A stretch of 23,085 bases of DNA, taken from contig NC_017790.1 of NCBI RefSeq assembly GCF_000252445.1, forward strand, positions 2,776,001 to 2,799,085, in the 5' to 3' direction. The translations under genes and the position numbers were made by a program. This document shows positions 1 through 9,393 of the stretch, piece by piece. Within the stretch, counting starts at the first letter, position 1. The number at the start of each line of letters is the position of its first letter. This stretch comes from Deinococcus gobiensis I-0 (lineage in GTDB: Bacteria > Deinococcota > Deinococci > Deinococcales > Deinococcaceae). The notes below the pieces were generated by a model. That model was given only the letters and a program-made list of their open reading frames with translations. It was not told the DNA's origin and ran no database searches.

Positions 1-754
1 GGCGGCTGAGCAGATAGGTGGTCATGAACCGCTGCCAGGCATAGGGGTCCAGTGGCCGCGTGGCCCGCAGCACAAAGGACCGCAGCCCTGGCGTGTGGAC
101 AGCCACCGTTCCGGCCGCAGAGAGGTCCGGGTCACCGCTGAAGTCGTCGCGGGCCAGCAGGGCCGCCGCGTCCAGCTGTCCGCGCTCGACCCGCACGACA
201 CGGGCCAGAGGATTGACGCCGCGGAGCACGGCCTCGGCGTGGTCGAGCTGCGCCGGGTCGGCCACGTCGGTCTTGTTCAGTACGACCACGCCCGCGTAGG
301 CGAGCTGCCGGGCGGCCTCGGGATGATCGCGCAGGGTGGTCAGGGCGTGCCGGGCATCCACGACGGCGACCAGGGTCACCACCCGGAAGGCCGCGCGTAC
401 CGCCCGGTCCAGCAGGGTCGCCAGGACCGGCGTCGGATCGGCCACGCCGCTGAGTTCCACGATCACGGCGTCGGGTTTCTGGGGGCGCAGACCGATCTCG
501 ACCAGGGCGCGCACGAGGTCGTCGCGGCCGGTGCAGCACAGGCAGCCGGCGGTCAGCTCGGTCACGTCGTCCTGAAGCCGCTCGATCAGGGCCCCGTCCA
601 CCCCCACCGCCCCGAACTCGTTGACGATGACCCCCAGCCGGTGCGGCAGCGAGCGGATGAGGTGGTTGACCAGGGTGGTCTTGCCCGCTCCCAGGAAGCC
701 CCCGACCACGACGATGGGCAGCCGCGAATCGGGGACGGGCGACGGCGCGCTCAT
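1..754 (-). CDS. CobW/COG0523-family G3E GTPase (metallochaperone type), 3' end outside window
   Basis: The minus strand reads open from an ATG at 754 to the left edge (251 codons), so the C-terminus is missing. Near the N-terminus is the Walker A loop [11 protein letters not shown], followed by VNEFG, then the CLCC metal-binding motif within [22 protein letters not shown] (switch region) and the guanine-specificity motif NKTD come next. The visible end, [16 protein letters not shown], looks like the start of the CobW C-terminal domain. The family uses GTP hydrolysis to deliver metals such as Zn or Co to client proteins; the metal and client cannot be told from sequence. Its ATG overlaps the upstream DeoR stop codon as ATGA, so the two are probably translationally coupled. 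Confidence 0.9.
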   Translation of the reverse strand, partial: MSAPSPVPDSRLPIVVVGGFLGAGKTTLVNHLIRSLPHRLGVIVNEFGAVGVDGALIERLQDDVTELTAGCLCCTGRDDLVRALVEIGLRPQKPDAVIVELSGVADPTPVLATLLDRAVRAAFRVVTLVAVVDARHALTTLRDHPEAARQLAYAGVVVLNKTDVADPAQLDHAEAVLRGVNPLARVVRVERGQLDAAALLARDDFSGDPDLSAAGTVAVHTPGLRSFVLRATRPLDPYAWQRFMTTYLLSR

Positions 755-1569
755 GGAATGGCCGCCGGCCGCAGGACAGCGGCGTGGCGTGCGGCGTCCG
801 GAGTCTCGGCCGACAGCACCGGCACCCCGGCGGCAGTGAAAGCCGCGTGGGCCCCGGGCGGCGCCTGATCGGTCACCCAGGCCGAGAGGTCACTGAAGGC
901 GGCGAAGGCGGCGAAGCCCGCGTGGCCCCACTTGCTGCCGTCGGCCAGCAGGACGCTGCGGCGCGAGCGCGCCATGATCGCCGTCTTCTGGCCCGCTTCC
1001 GGGAGGTTGCTGTTGGTCAGGTGACCCGAGGGGTCGATGCTGGTGCAGCCCACGAAAAACAGGTCGTAGTTGTACCGCCCGATGGCCGCGAGCGCGTCGG
1101 GACCGGTCAGGCTGTAGGTGCTGGTGTAGACCTCGCCCCCGATGACGTACAGCGAGCACTCGCCGTTGAGTTCATAGGCCACGTCGAGGCCGTGCGTCAC
1201 CACCCGCAGCGTACGGGTCAGGGCCGGGGTGCGCCGCAGCGCCTGCGCGAGCTGCCGGGCGGTGGTTCCGGCGTCGAGGTACACGGTCTCGCCCGGCGCG
1301 ATCAGGGACACGGCCAGTTCGGCCAGTCGGCGCTTGCCCGTCTGCCGCAATTCCTGCCGGTCGCGGTACTGCTGGTCCTGGCTGGCGAGGGCCGCGCCGC
1401 CGTGTACCTTGCGGATCAGGCCGCGCCGCGCCAGGGTGTCGAGGTCACGCCTCACCGTCGCGCCGCTGACCCCCAGCCGGGCCGTGATGGCCGTCGTGCG
1501 CAGGGGACCCTGCACCGAGAGGAGATCGAGAATGCGCGAAAGCCGTTCTTCCGCGAGAGGAGCCGTCAT
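751..1569 (-). CDS. DeoR-family sugar-responsive transcriptional regulator
   Basis: This 272-residue protein has the DeoR layout. An N-terminal winged helix-turn-helix (about residues 5-60, with [20 protein letters not shown] and the following KVHGGA) precedes a DeoRC sugar-phosphate sensor domain with [12 protein letters not shown] and [16 protein letters not shown] chose the ATG at 1569 because HTH alignment begins right after it; a TTG at 1590 would add seven unmatched residues. A TATGCT hexamer ends 8 bases before this ATG, so the message may be leaderless. It follows mtlA, mtlD and HPr on the same strand, which suggests control of the mannitol or fructose PTS. Three tandem 10-bp repeats just upstream look like an autoregulatory operator. 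The effector is unknown; a fructose or mannitol phosphate is the likely class. Confidence 0.9.
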   Translation of the reverse strand: MTAPLAEERLSRILDLLSVQGPLRTTAITARLGVSGATVRRDLDTLARRGLIRKVHGGAALASQDQQYRDRQELRQTGKRRLAELAVSLIAPGETVYLDAGTTARQLAQALRRTPALTRTLRVVTHGLDVAYELNGECSLYVIGGEVYTSTYSLTGPDALAAIGRYNYDLFFVGCTSIDPSGHLTNSNLPEAGQKTAIMARSRRSVLLADGSKWGHAGFAAFAAFSDLSAWVTDQAPPGAHAAFTAAGVPVLSAETPDAARHAAVLRPAAIP

Positions 1570-1577
1570 GTGCCGCC

Positions 1578-1583
1578 AGCATA
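1578..1583 (-). promoter_or_regulatory. Putative -10 element for leaderless deoR-type gene
   Basis: TATGCT on the minus strand ends 8 bases before the ATG at 1569. This matches the TANNNT-near-start arrangement of Deinococcus leaderless genes. I see no convincing -35 at 17 bp. Confidence 0.45.
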
Positions 1584-1591
1584 CGGCCAAA

Positions 1592-1621
1592 TCTCCAGAA
1601 CTGCTCAGAAGTGCGCAACTT
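1592..1621 (+). promoter_or_regulatory. Candidate DeoR operator: three 10-bp direct repeats
   Basis: Read on the plus strand, TCTCCAGAAC, TGCTCAGAAG and TGCGCAACTT follow each other with a 10-bp period. They sit over the -35 region of the DeoR-family gene. The 10-mer CTGCTCAGAA (1601-1610) recurs exactly on the minus strand before mtlA (5374-5383) and with two changes before the EIIA-HPr-EI gene (5718-5727). Direct repeats on one helical face are usual for DeoR-family operators. Binding is inferred. Confidence 0.5.
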
Positions 1622-1634
1622 GTCGCCGCAGGGT

Positions 1635-1664
1635 GGGAGGCCGCCCGAACCGCAGCGGCCTCCC
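1635..1664 (-). terminator. Terminator-like hairpin after HPr gene
   Basis: A perfect 10-bp inverted repeat, GGGAGGCCGC and GCGGCCTCCC, with a 10-base loop lies 18 bases beyond the HPr stop codon. There is no clear U-tract, so it may work as a weak terminator or 3' stabiliser that partly separates HPr from the DeoR gene. Confidence 0.55.
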
Positions 1665-1681
1665 CTGCCCCTTCGCCGGAC

Positions 1682-1951
1682 TCAGGCTTCTTCGGCCAGG
1701 CCCTCGTTCTTCAGCACGTCGGCAATCGCCTGGATGGCCGCCGCCTCGTCCTCGCCGCTGGCCTGCACCGTGAAGGTGGTGCCGGGCTGGATGCCCTGGC
1801 TGAGGATCTTCATCATGTTCTTCAGGCTCACCGCGTCCTCGGCCACCAGGGTCAGGTCGCTGGAAAAACCCTTGGCGACCTTGACCACGGCGCTGGCCGG
1901 ACGGGCGTGCATCCCCTGCGGATCGGTCATGCGGAAACTGCGTTCGATCAT
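1682..1951 (-). CDS. ptsH: Phosphocarrier protein HPr (free-standing)
   Basis: At 89 residues this is normal HPr length. The phosphoryl-accepting histidine is His15 in GMHARPAS, with Arg17 conserved. It passes phosphate from Enzyme I to sugar-specific EIIA domains in the cytoplasm. The start at 1951 puts the histidine at the canonical position 15. The residue aligned with regulatory Ser46 of Gram-positive HPr (SLKNMMKIL segment) is Asn45, so HPr kinase regulation at that site is not possible. It lies between mtlD and the DeoR gene and probably serves the mannitol permease MtlA. There is no Shine-Dalgarno, but TAGCAT lies 6 bases before the ATG, consistent with a leaderless transcript. A second HPr domain is fused in the 5805-8360 protein. 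Confidence 0.95.
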   Translation of the reverse strand: MIERSFRMTDPQGMHARPASAVVKVAKGFSSDLTLVAEDAVSLKNMMKILSQGIQPGTTFTVQASGEDEAAAIQAIADVLKNEGLAEEA

Positions 1952-1957
1952 GCGGCC

Positions 1958-1963
1958 ATGCTA
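1958..1963 (-). promoter_or_regulatory. Putative -10 element for leaderless HPr gene
   Basis: TAGCAT on the minus strand is separated by only 6 bases from the HPr ATG at 1951, and no ribosome binding site is present. This gives HPr its own possible promoter behind mtlD. Confidence 0.45.
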
Positions 1964-2013
1964 CGCGGGCGGGCGGCGGGGCGAGAGGCCCGGGCCATTC
2001 ACAGGGGGTTTAT

Positions 2014-2037
2014 GGACCGGCACGTCGGCCCCGGTCC
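2014..2037 (-). terminator. Hairpin immediately after mtlD stop
   Basis: A 7-bp inverted repeat, GGACCGG and CCGGTCC, with a 10-base loop begins 2 bases past the mtlD stop. It has no U-tract, so it is only a possible weak terminator or 3'-end stabiliser. Confidence 0.35.
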
Positions 2038-2039
2038 CC

Positions 2040-3212
2040 TCAGTCGCCCAGGGCGCGGTAGGCCTCGACGATGCCCCGGTGCAGGTCGCTGCCCGCCTCC
2101 AGGCCGGTCGCCTCGGTCACGGCGGCCTCGATGCCGCGCTCCCCGATCATGGCCTGAAGCTGGGCCGCCTGCGGGTCGGCGGGGTTGTCGTAACGCAGGG
2201 CCGCCGCCGCGCCGCGTTGCAGGGCGTCGGTGGGCAGGCCGTACTCGGCAGCCATGCGGGCCGGCCCGACGATGCGGTCGGCGGCCCCCAGTTTGCGCAG
2301 CGGCTCGCGGCCCACGCGCAGCACCTCGTCGCGGATGTGGGGGTTGCGGAAACGGCCCATGATCTTGTCGATGTACGCCGCGTGCTCGGCCGGGTCGAAG
2401 CCGTAGCGCCGGACCAGGGCCGCGCCGCTCTGCTCCATGGCGGCGCGCACCTCGGCGGCGATCTCGGGGTCGTTCATGCTGGCCTCGATGGTGTCGAGCC
2501 CCCGGCGCACACCCAGGTACGCGGCGACGGCGTGCCCGTTGTTCAGGGTGAACAGCTTGCGCTGCACGTAGGCCACCAGATTGTCGGTGAGCTTCATGCC
2601 CTCGATGTCGGGCACCGGCCCCTTGAAGGCGGGGCGCTCGACGATCCACTCGTAGAAGGCCTCCACGCCCACGTCGAGCGGATTCTCGCTGGAAAAGGGC
2701 GGCACGATGCGGTCCACCGAGGAATTCGGGAAGCCCACATGCTCGTCGGCGTAGCGCCGGCCCTCTTCCGAGAGATGCGACTCGACCTGTTCCTTGAGGA
2801 AGGAGCTGGCCCCGACCATGTTCTCGCAGGCGATGATGTTCAGGTCGCCCGCACCGGCCCGCGCCCGCTCCTCGATACCGCGCGCCAGGGTCGGCGCGAT
2901 GATCTTCAGGACGTTGGGGCCGACCGCCGTGGTGATCAGGCTCGCCTGGGCGACGGCCGGCACGATCTCGGGGCCGTTCGAGAGGATGCCGGTCACGCCG
3001 GTCACCTCCTCGCTGCGGCGCTCGACATCGAGCACCTGCACCGTATAGCGCCCCTGGTCCCGCAGGGCGGAGATGACCGCCTCGTTGATGTCCGCGAACA
3101 CCACGCGGTAGCCGCTGTGCGCGAGCAGCGCGCCAATGAAGCCGCGCCCGATGTTGCCGGCCCCGAACTGGATGGCGGTGGGTTTCGGATCGGTCGCCTG
3201 GGATGTGGTCAT
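2040..3212 (-). CDS. mtlD: Mannitol-1-phosphate 5-dehydrogenase
   Basis: This 390-residue protein oxidises mannitol 1-phosphate, the product of MtlA, to fructose 6-phosphate with NAD+. The N-terminus carries the dinucleotide-binding motif QFGAGNIGRGFIG (about residues 15-27), which is characteristic of MtlD. Further conserved blocks are IACENMVGAS, FPNSSVDRIVPP and the NNGHAVAAYLG segment in the catalytic helical domain. Length fits the family (about 380-390). An AGGAGG Shine-Dalgarno precedes the ATG at 3212 with normal spacing. It lies 115 bases downstream of mtlA on the same strand, but a strong terminator intervenes, so mtlD may depend on read-through or a separate promoter; TACAGT at about 30 bases upstream is a possible -10. 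Confidence 0.96.
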   Translation of the reverse strand: MTTSQATDPKPTAIQFGAGNIGRGFIGALLAHSGYRVVFADINEAVISALRDQGRYTVQVLDVERRSEEVTGVTGILSNGPEIVPAVAQASLITTAVGPNVLKIIAPTLARGIEERARAGAGDLNIIACENMVGASSFLKEQVESHLSEEGRRYADEHVGFPNSSVDRIVPPFSSENPLDVGVEAFYEWIVERPAFKGPVPDIEGMKLTDNLVAYVQRKLFTLNNGHAVAAYLGVRRGLDTIEASMNDPEIAAEVRAAMEQSGAALVRRYGFDPAEHAAYIDKIMGRFRNPHIRDEVLRVGREPLRKLGAADRIVGPARMAAEYGLPTDALQRGAAAALRYDNPADPQAAQLQAMIGERGIEAAVTEATGLEAGSDLHRGIVEAYRALGD

Positions 3213-3274
3213 GGTATGCCTCCTGGGGGTGACTGTACTGCGCCGCTCTGGCAGGGCGTCCAGCCATGAACGCC

Positions 3275-3312
3275 AAAAAAAGGGAGCGCCGGACCGGTGG
3301 GGTCGGCGCTCC
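3275..3312 (-). terminator. Rho-independent terminator after mtlA
   Basis: On the minus strand a 9-bp stem, GGAGCGCCG and CGGCGCTCC, with a 12-base loop is followed directly by CT7. This is a textbook intrinsic terminator, and the clearest U-tract in the window. It stands between mtlA and mtlD and should reduce mtlD and downstream expression. Confidence 0.88.
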
Positions 3313-3327
3313 GGCTGTGCAGCCGCG

Positions 3328-5337
3328 TCAGGCGGTGAAGGTGCGGTAGATCTCGTCGGCGTCCCGGGTGCGTGCCAGGCGCATCACGGTGGCCTCGTCT
3401 TCCAGGGCGTCGGCGATGCGCGACAGGATCTGGAGGTGCTCGTCGCCCGCCCCGGCGATGCCGATGACGAGGTAGGCGCGCTCGCCGTCGAAGTCCACGC
3501 CGTCGGGGTACTGGGTGACCACGATGCCGCTCGTGCGGATGGCGGCCTTGGCCGCGCCCACCCCGTGCGGGATGGCGACACCGTTGCCGATGTAGGTGCT
3601 CACGACCTTCTCTCGCTCCAGCATGGCGGGCACGTAGTCGGCCGAGACGTAGCCCGACTTCACGAGCAGGTCGCCCGCGCGGGTCACGGCCTGATCGCGC
3701 GGCACGCTGCCCAGCCCCAGCACGATGTTCTCGCGGCGCAGCACGTCGCCCTTGCCCTGGGGCACGGTCTGGGTCGGCGCGGGGGCCACGGCGACGGCCG
3801 CGCCCGTTCCGGCAGCGGCGGCGGCCACGCCCGACGCGGCGCGCGCCGTGCTGGGCGCGGTCTGCGCGGCGACGGCGGGCGCGGGCACCTGGGTCGCCTC
3901 GGCGGCGGCCTGAAGCTCGGTGACCATGCGGTCGTAGATGGGGTTGCCGATGAAGTTGTCGATGGACACGTGCCGGGCCTGCGGGGCCTTGGCGCGCGCG
4001 CGCGAGGTGAGGTTCTGCTGCGTGACCACGATGTCGGCGTCGGCCGGAATCGCGTCGATGGCGGTGTTCGTCACTTCGATGGGGAGGCCGGCGGCCTGCA
4101 CCTTCTTGCGGAAACCGGTGGCGCCCATCGCGCTCGACCCCATGCCGGCGTCGCAGGCGAAGACCACCTTGCGCACCGCGCCGCCCTCACCGATGGCGGG
4201 GCCGGCGGCGGCCAGGGCCGGAGCGCCGGCCGCCGCGGGCACGCCCTTGTTGGCGCGCGACTCGGCCTGGGCGGTGGCCAGATCGTCTTCGGTATAGGAG
4301 GCGCCGCGCAGGAACACCGCCGACACCAGGAAGGACACCACGGCCGCCACCGCCACCGCCGCGATATTGGCGAAGTAACCGCCGCGCGGGGTCAGGGCCA
4401 GGATGGCGAAGATGCTGCCGGGCGAGGACGCCGAGACCAGACCGCCGTTCAGGGCCACCAGGGTCGCCACGCCGGACATGCCGCCCGCGATGACGCCCAG
4501 CAGCAGGATCGGGCGCATCAGGACGTAGGGGAAGTACACCTCATGGATGCCGCCCAGGAAGTGGATGATGGCCGCGCCGGGCGCCGAGCTCTTGATGCTG
4601 CCCTTGGCGAAGACCCAGTAGGCCAGCAGCAGGCCCAGGCCGGGGCCGGGGTTGGCTTCGAGCAGGAAGTAGATGGACTTGCCGGTTTCCTGCGCCTGCG
4701 CGGTGCCCAGCGGCGTCAGGATGCCGTGGTTGATGGCGTTGTTGAGGAACAGGATCTTGCCGGGTTCGATGAGCAGCGACACGAGCGGCAGCAGGTGTAC
4801 GTTCACCAGGAACTGCACGCCGGCGGCCACGGCCTTGCTGAACAGTTCGACGACCGGCCCGATGGCGAAAAAGCCGAGGATCGCGAGCAGCATGCCGATG
4901 ATGCCGGCCGAGAAGTTGTTGACCAGCATCTCGAAGCCCGGGGCGATGCGGTGCTGCACGTTGCGGTCGAACTGCTTGATGACCCAGCCGCCCAGCGGAC
5001 CCATGATCATGGCCCCGATGAACATGGGAATGTCGGTGCCCACGATGACGCCCATGGCCGCGATGGCCCCCAGCACGCCGCCGCGGTGGTCGGCCACGAT
5101 GCGCCCGCCCGTATAGGCGATCAGGAGGGGCAGCAGGTAGGTGATCATCGGGCTGACGAGCTTGCCGAGGTTGGCGTTGGGCAGCCAGCCGGTCGGGATG
5201 AACAGGGCCGTGATCAGGCCCCAGGCGATGAACGCCCCGATGTTGGGCATGACCATCGCGCTCAGGAAGCGTCCGAACTTCTGGACGCGGTCCTTGCCCG
5301 AAGTCGCCCCGGCAGTGCTCGCAGAATTGGTGGTCAT
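3328..5337 (-). CDS. mtlA: PTS mannitol-specific EIICBA permease
   Basis: This 669-residue membrane protein imports mannitol and releases mannitol 1-phosphate. The EIIC domain (about residues 15-350) begins VQKFGRFLSAMVMPNIGAF, with GWLPNANLGKLVSPM and the IIHFLGGIHEVYFPYVL segment typical of MtlA. EIIB follows with phosphocysteine Cys395 in FACDAGMGSSAMGA. An Ala/Pro-rich linker of about 50 residues joins it to EIIA, whose phosphohistidine is His591 in GVAIPHG. An AAGGAG Shine-Dalgarno sits before the ATG at 5337. It is slightly longer than the E. coli protein (637), mainly through the linker. It is divergent from the EIIA-HPr-EI gene and followed by an intrinsic terminator, then mtlD. Confidence 0.96.
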   Translation of the reverse strand: MTTNSASTAGATSGKDRVQKFGRFLSAMVMPNIGAFIAWGLITALFIPTGWLPNANLGKLVSPMITYLLPLLIAYTGGRIVADHRGGVLGAIAAMGVIVGTDIPMFIGAMIMGPLGGWVIKQFDRNVQHRIAPGFEMLVNNFSAGIIGMLLAILGFFAIGPVVELFSKAVAAGVQFLVNVHLLPLVSLLIEPGKILFLNNAINHGILTPLGTAQAQETGKSIYFLLEANPGPGLGLLLAYWVFAKGSIKSSAPGAAIIHFLGGIHEVYFPYVLMRPILLLGVIAGGMSGVATLVALNGGLVSASSPGSIFAILALTPRGGYFANIAAVAVAAVVSFLVSAVFLRGASYTEDDLATAQAESRANKGVPAAAGAPALAAAGPAIGEGGAVRKVVFACDAGMGSSAMGATGFRKKVQAAGLPIEVTNTAIDAIPADADIVVTQQNLTSRARAKAPQARHVSIDNFIGNPIYDRMVTELQAAAEATQVPAPAVAAQTAPSTARAASGVAAAAAGTGAAVAVAPAPTQTVPQGKGDVLRRENIVLGLGSVPRDQAVTRAGDLLVKSGYVSADYVPAMLEREKVVSTYIGNGVAIPHGVGAAKAAIRTSGIVVTQYPDGVDFDGERAYLVIGIAGAGDEHLQILSRIADALEDEATVMRLARTRDADEIYRTFTA

Positions 5338-5366
5338 AGACGGTCTCCTTCACCTTGCATTCAGGT

Positions 5367-5382
5367 TGACTCATTCTGAGCA
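5367..5382 (-). promoter_or_regulatory. Candidate operator in mtlA leader
   Basis: The minus strand reads TGCTCAGAATGAGTCA, with TCA repeated at a 10-bp interval and an imperfect dyad CTCA-gaa-TGAG. It shares CTGCTCAGAA exactly with the site before the DeoR gene, and GTTG five bases to one side is also shared. It lies 30-45 bases before the mtlA ATG. Confidence 0.5.
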
Positions 5383-5388
5383 GCATCT

Positions 5389-5428
5389 GCCTCTCATATA
5401 GGACAGGGAACACCTTTCTCGCCTCTCA
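5389..5428 (-). repeat. Direct repeat TGAGAGGC (two copies, 32 bp apart) upstream of mtlA
   Basis: On the minus strand TGAGAGGC occurs at 5421-5428 and 5389-5396, both followed by GA or AGA. The 32-bp spacing is about three helical turns. A possible -10, TATATG (5395-5400), overlaps the nearer copy. The pair could be an activator or repressor site for mtlA. Confidence 0.4.
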
Positions 5429-5683
5429 AACGGTAGACCGGGTATAAGGAGCGGCGCGTGACCGGGCTGGACGAAGCGGCCCCGGCAGGCCCTGGGGGCC
5501 GCCATACTCGCTGCACCTGGGCGAATCTTAATTCTGCGCTGGTCAGGTCCGGCGGGCCGGGCGGGGGCGGCCTATTCTGGAAGCGCCCCCACCGCCGACG
5601 CTGCCCCACGCCCACGGCCACACGCCTCCGGAGGTCGCCCTGAACGACATGCCCTGTTTCTAGCCCACCGGGTTCCGCTGCCA

Positions 5684-5712
5684 TTGCGCGACGAGAATTG
5701 CCGGAGTATGAT
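5684..5712 (+). promoter_or_regulatory. Promoter of the fructose PTS operon
   Basis: TTGCGC (5684-5689) and TATGAT (5707-5712) are separated by exactly 17 bases. The predicted start, near 5719, leaves an 85-base leader before the ATG at 5805. GAATTGC occurs twice, at 5695-5701 between the boxes and at 5715-5721 at the predicted start, 20 bp apart. Confidence 0.65.
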
Positions 5713-5748
5713 CGGAATTGCTCAAAATTGATCACGATTCTTCAGGAA
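5709..5748 (+). promoter_or_regulatory. Candidate operator array: four 10-bp repeats
   Basis: Four contiguous 10-mers, TGATCGGAAT, TGCTCAAAAT, TGATCACGAT and TCTTCAGGAA, share the pattern TGNTCANNAT. They run from the -10 box to about +30, a repressing position. TTGCTCAAAA (5718-5727) is an 8/10 match to the 10-mer shared by the DeoR and mtlA upstream regions. An overlapping GATTC-TTCAG-GAATC dyad is present at 5736-5750. Confidence 0.55.
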
Positions 5749-5804
5749 TCTTGCGTCCCCAGGGGACGACCGGGCCGCGCACAGCCCCGGAGGAAGGGAC
5801 CGTC

Positions 5805-8360
<2,556 letters not shown>

Positions 8361-8363
8361 GCC

Positions 8364-9323
8364 ATGACCCGAGTCGTGACCCTGACCCTGAACCCGGCGC
8401 TCGACATGACCGTGCGGGTGGACGGCCTGCGGCTGGGCGAGGTCAACGGCGGCCAGAGCCTCCAGACCGACGCGGGCGGCAAGGGCGTGAACGTCGCGTC
8501 CTTCCTGGCCGACTGGGGCCGGGATGAGCCGGGCGGCCTGGACGTGACGGCCACCGGCCTGCTGGGCGCGGACAACGCGGCCCCCTTCGAGGCGCTGCTG
8601 CGCGGGAAGGGGATCACGGACGCCTTCGTGCGGGTGCCGGGCGCGACGCGGGTCGGGGTCAAGCTCAGCGACCACGCGGCGCAGGAGACCACCGACATCA
8701 ACCTGCCGGGCCTGAGCGCGGCGCCGGAGGCGTTGGCCGAGGTGCGCGCCCGCCTGCGCGAGCTGGCGACCGGGGGCGGCGTGTTCGTGCTCGCGGGCAG
8801 CCTGCCGCCGGGCGTCCCGGCGGACCTGTATGCCGAGCTGGTGGCCGAACTGCGCGCGGCCGGGACCTACGTGGCCCTGGACACGAGCGGCGCGGCGCTG
8901 ACCTCGGTGCTGGGGGCAGGGGTGCTGCCGCAGCTCGTCAAGCCGAACATCCACGAGCTGGAGGCCGCGCTGGGCCGTTCCCTGACCGGCGAGGCCGAGG
9001 TGCTCGCGGCGGCCCGTGAGCTGCTGTCGCGCGGCGCGGAGGTCGTGGCAGTGTCGCAGGGAGAGCAGGGCGCATTGATCGTCACGGCGGCCGGGACCGT
9101 GCGCGCCCTGCCGCCGCGCGTGCAGGTCGTCTCGACCGTGGGCGCGGGCGACGCGATGGTGGCCGGGCTGGTCGCCTCGCACCTCGCCGGGCTGAGCCTG
9201 CCGGACGCCGCCCGCCGCGCCACGAGCTTCAGCGTGGGCAACATCACCCGACTGGGCGCGCACCTGCCGCCCCGCGCGGAGCTCGACGGCTACGCCGCGC
9301 AGGTGCAGGTGTCGGCCGTGTAA
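8364..9323 (+). CDS. fruK: 1-phosphofructokinase
   Basis: This 319-residue PfkB-family kinase phosphorylates the fructose 1-phosphate made by FruA to fructose 1,6-bisphosphate. It opens with [14 protein letters not shown], typical of 1-phosphofructokinases and tagatose-6-phosphate kinases. The sugar-binding GGKGVNVA motif lies near residue 38, and the C-terminal ATP/catalytic motif [12 protein letters not shown] contains the catalytic Asp. The start lies 3 bases beyond the stop of the EIIA-HPr-EI gene, so the two are surely cotranscribed and probably coupled. fruA follows after about 70 bases. A tagatose-type substrate cannot be excluded by motif alone, but the fru context decides. Confidence 0.95.
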   Translation: MTRVVTLTLNPALDMTVRVDGLRLGEVNGGQSLQTDAGGKGVNVASFLADWGRDEPGGLDVTATGLLGADNAAPFEALLRGKGITDAFVRVPGATRVGVKLSDHAAQETTDINLPGLSAAPEALAEVRARLRELATGGGVFVLAGSLPPGVPADLYAELVAELRAAGTYVALDTSGAALTSVLGAGVLPQLVKPNIHELEAALGRSLTGEAEVLAAARELLSRGAEVVAVSQGEQGALIVTAAGTVRALPPRVQVVSTVGAGDAMVAGLVASHLAGLSLPDAARRATSFSVGNITRLGAHLPPRAELDGYAAQVQVSAV

Positions 9324-9393
9324 TCCACCCGAGGTCCGTTCTCTCCTCTCCCGTTTCCCTCACCCCTTTTCCCCTCTCAAGGAGGCGCGCATC
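9324..9393 (+). promoter_or_regulatory. Pyrimidine-rich leader before fruA
   Basis: About 45 bases (9336-9378) are nearly all C and T, ending in TTCCCCTCTCAAGGAG, where AAGGAGG is the Shine-Dalgarno for the ATG at 9394. The tract should keep the ribosome binding site unpaired. The dnaK leader has almost the same CU-run plus AAGGAG. Confidence 0.5.

Larger units (their letters stand above)
5338..5804. other. Divergent regulatory region between mtlA and the EIIA-HPr-EI gene
   Basis: This 467-base stretch holds no convincing gene. It contains the mtlA leader with its operator-like site (5367-5382), a repeated TGAGAGGC motif, and on the other side the promoter and 10-bp repeat array before the EIIA-HPr-EI gene. 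The middle part (about 5440-5680) is GC-rich and I see nothing definite in it. Local A+T richness around 5690-5750 stands out against the surroundings. Confidence 0.7.

Noticed and set aside
3136..5379. Long plus-strand open frame opposite mtlA
   Set aside because: Shadow of mtlA; no recognisable motifs and no start signals.
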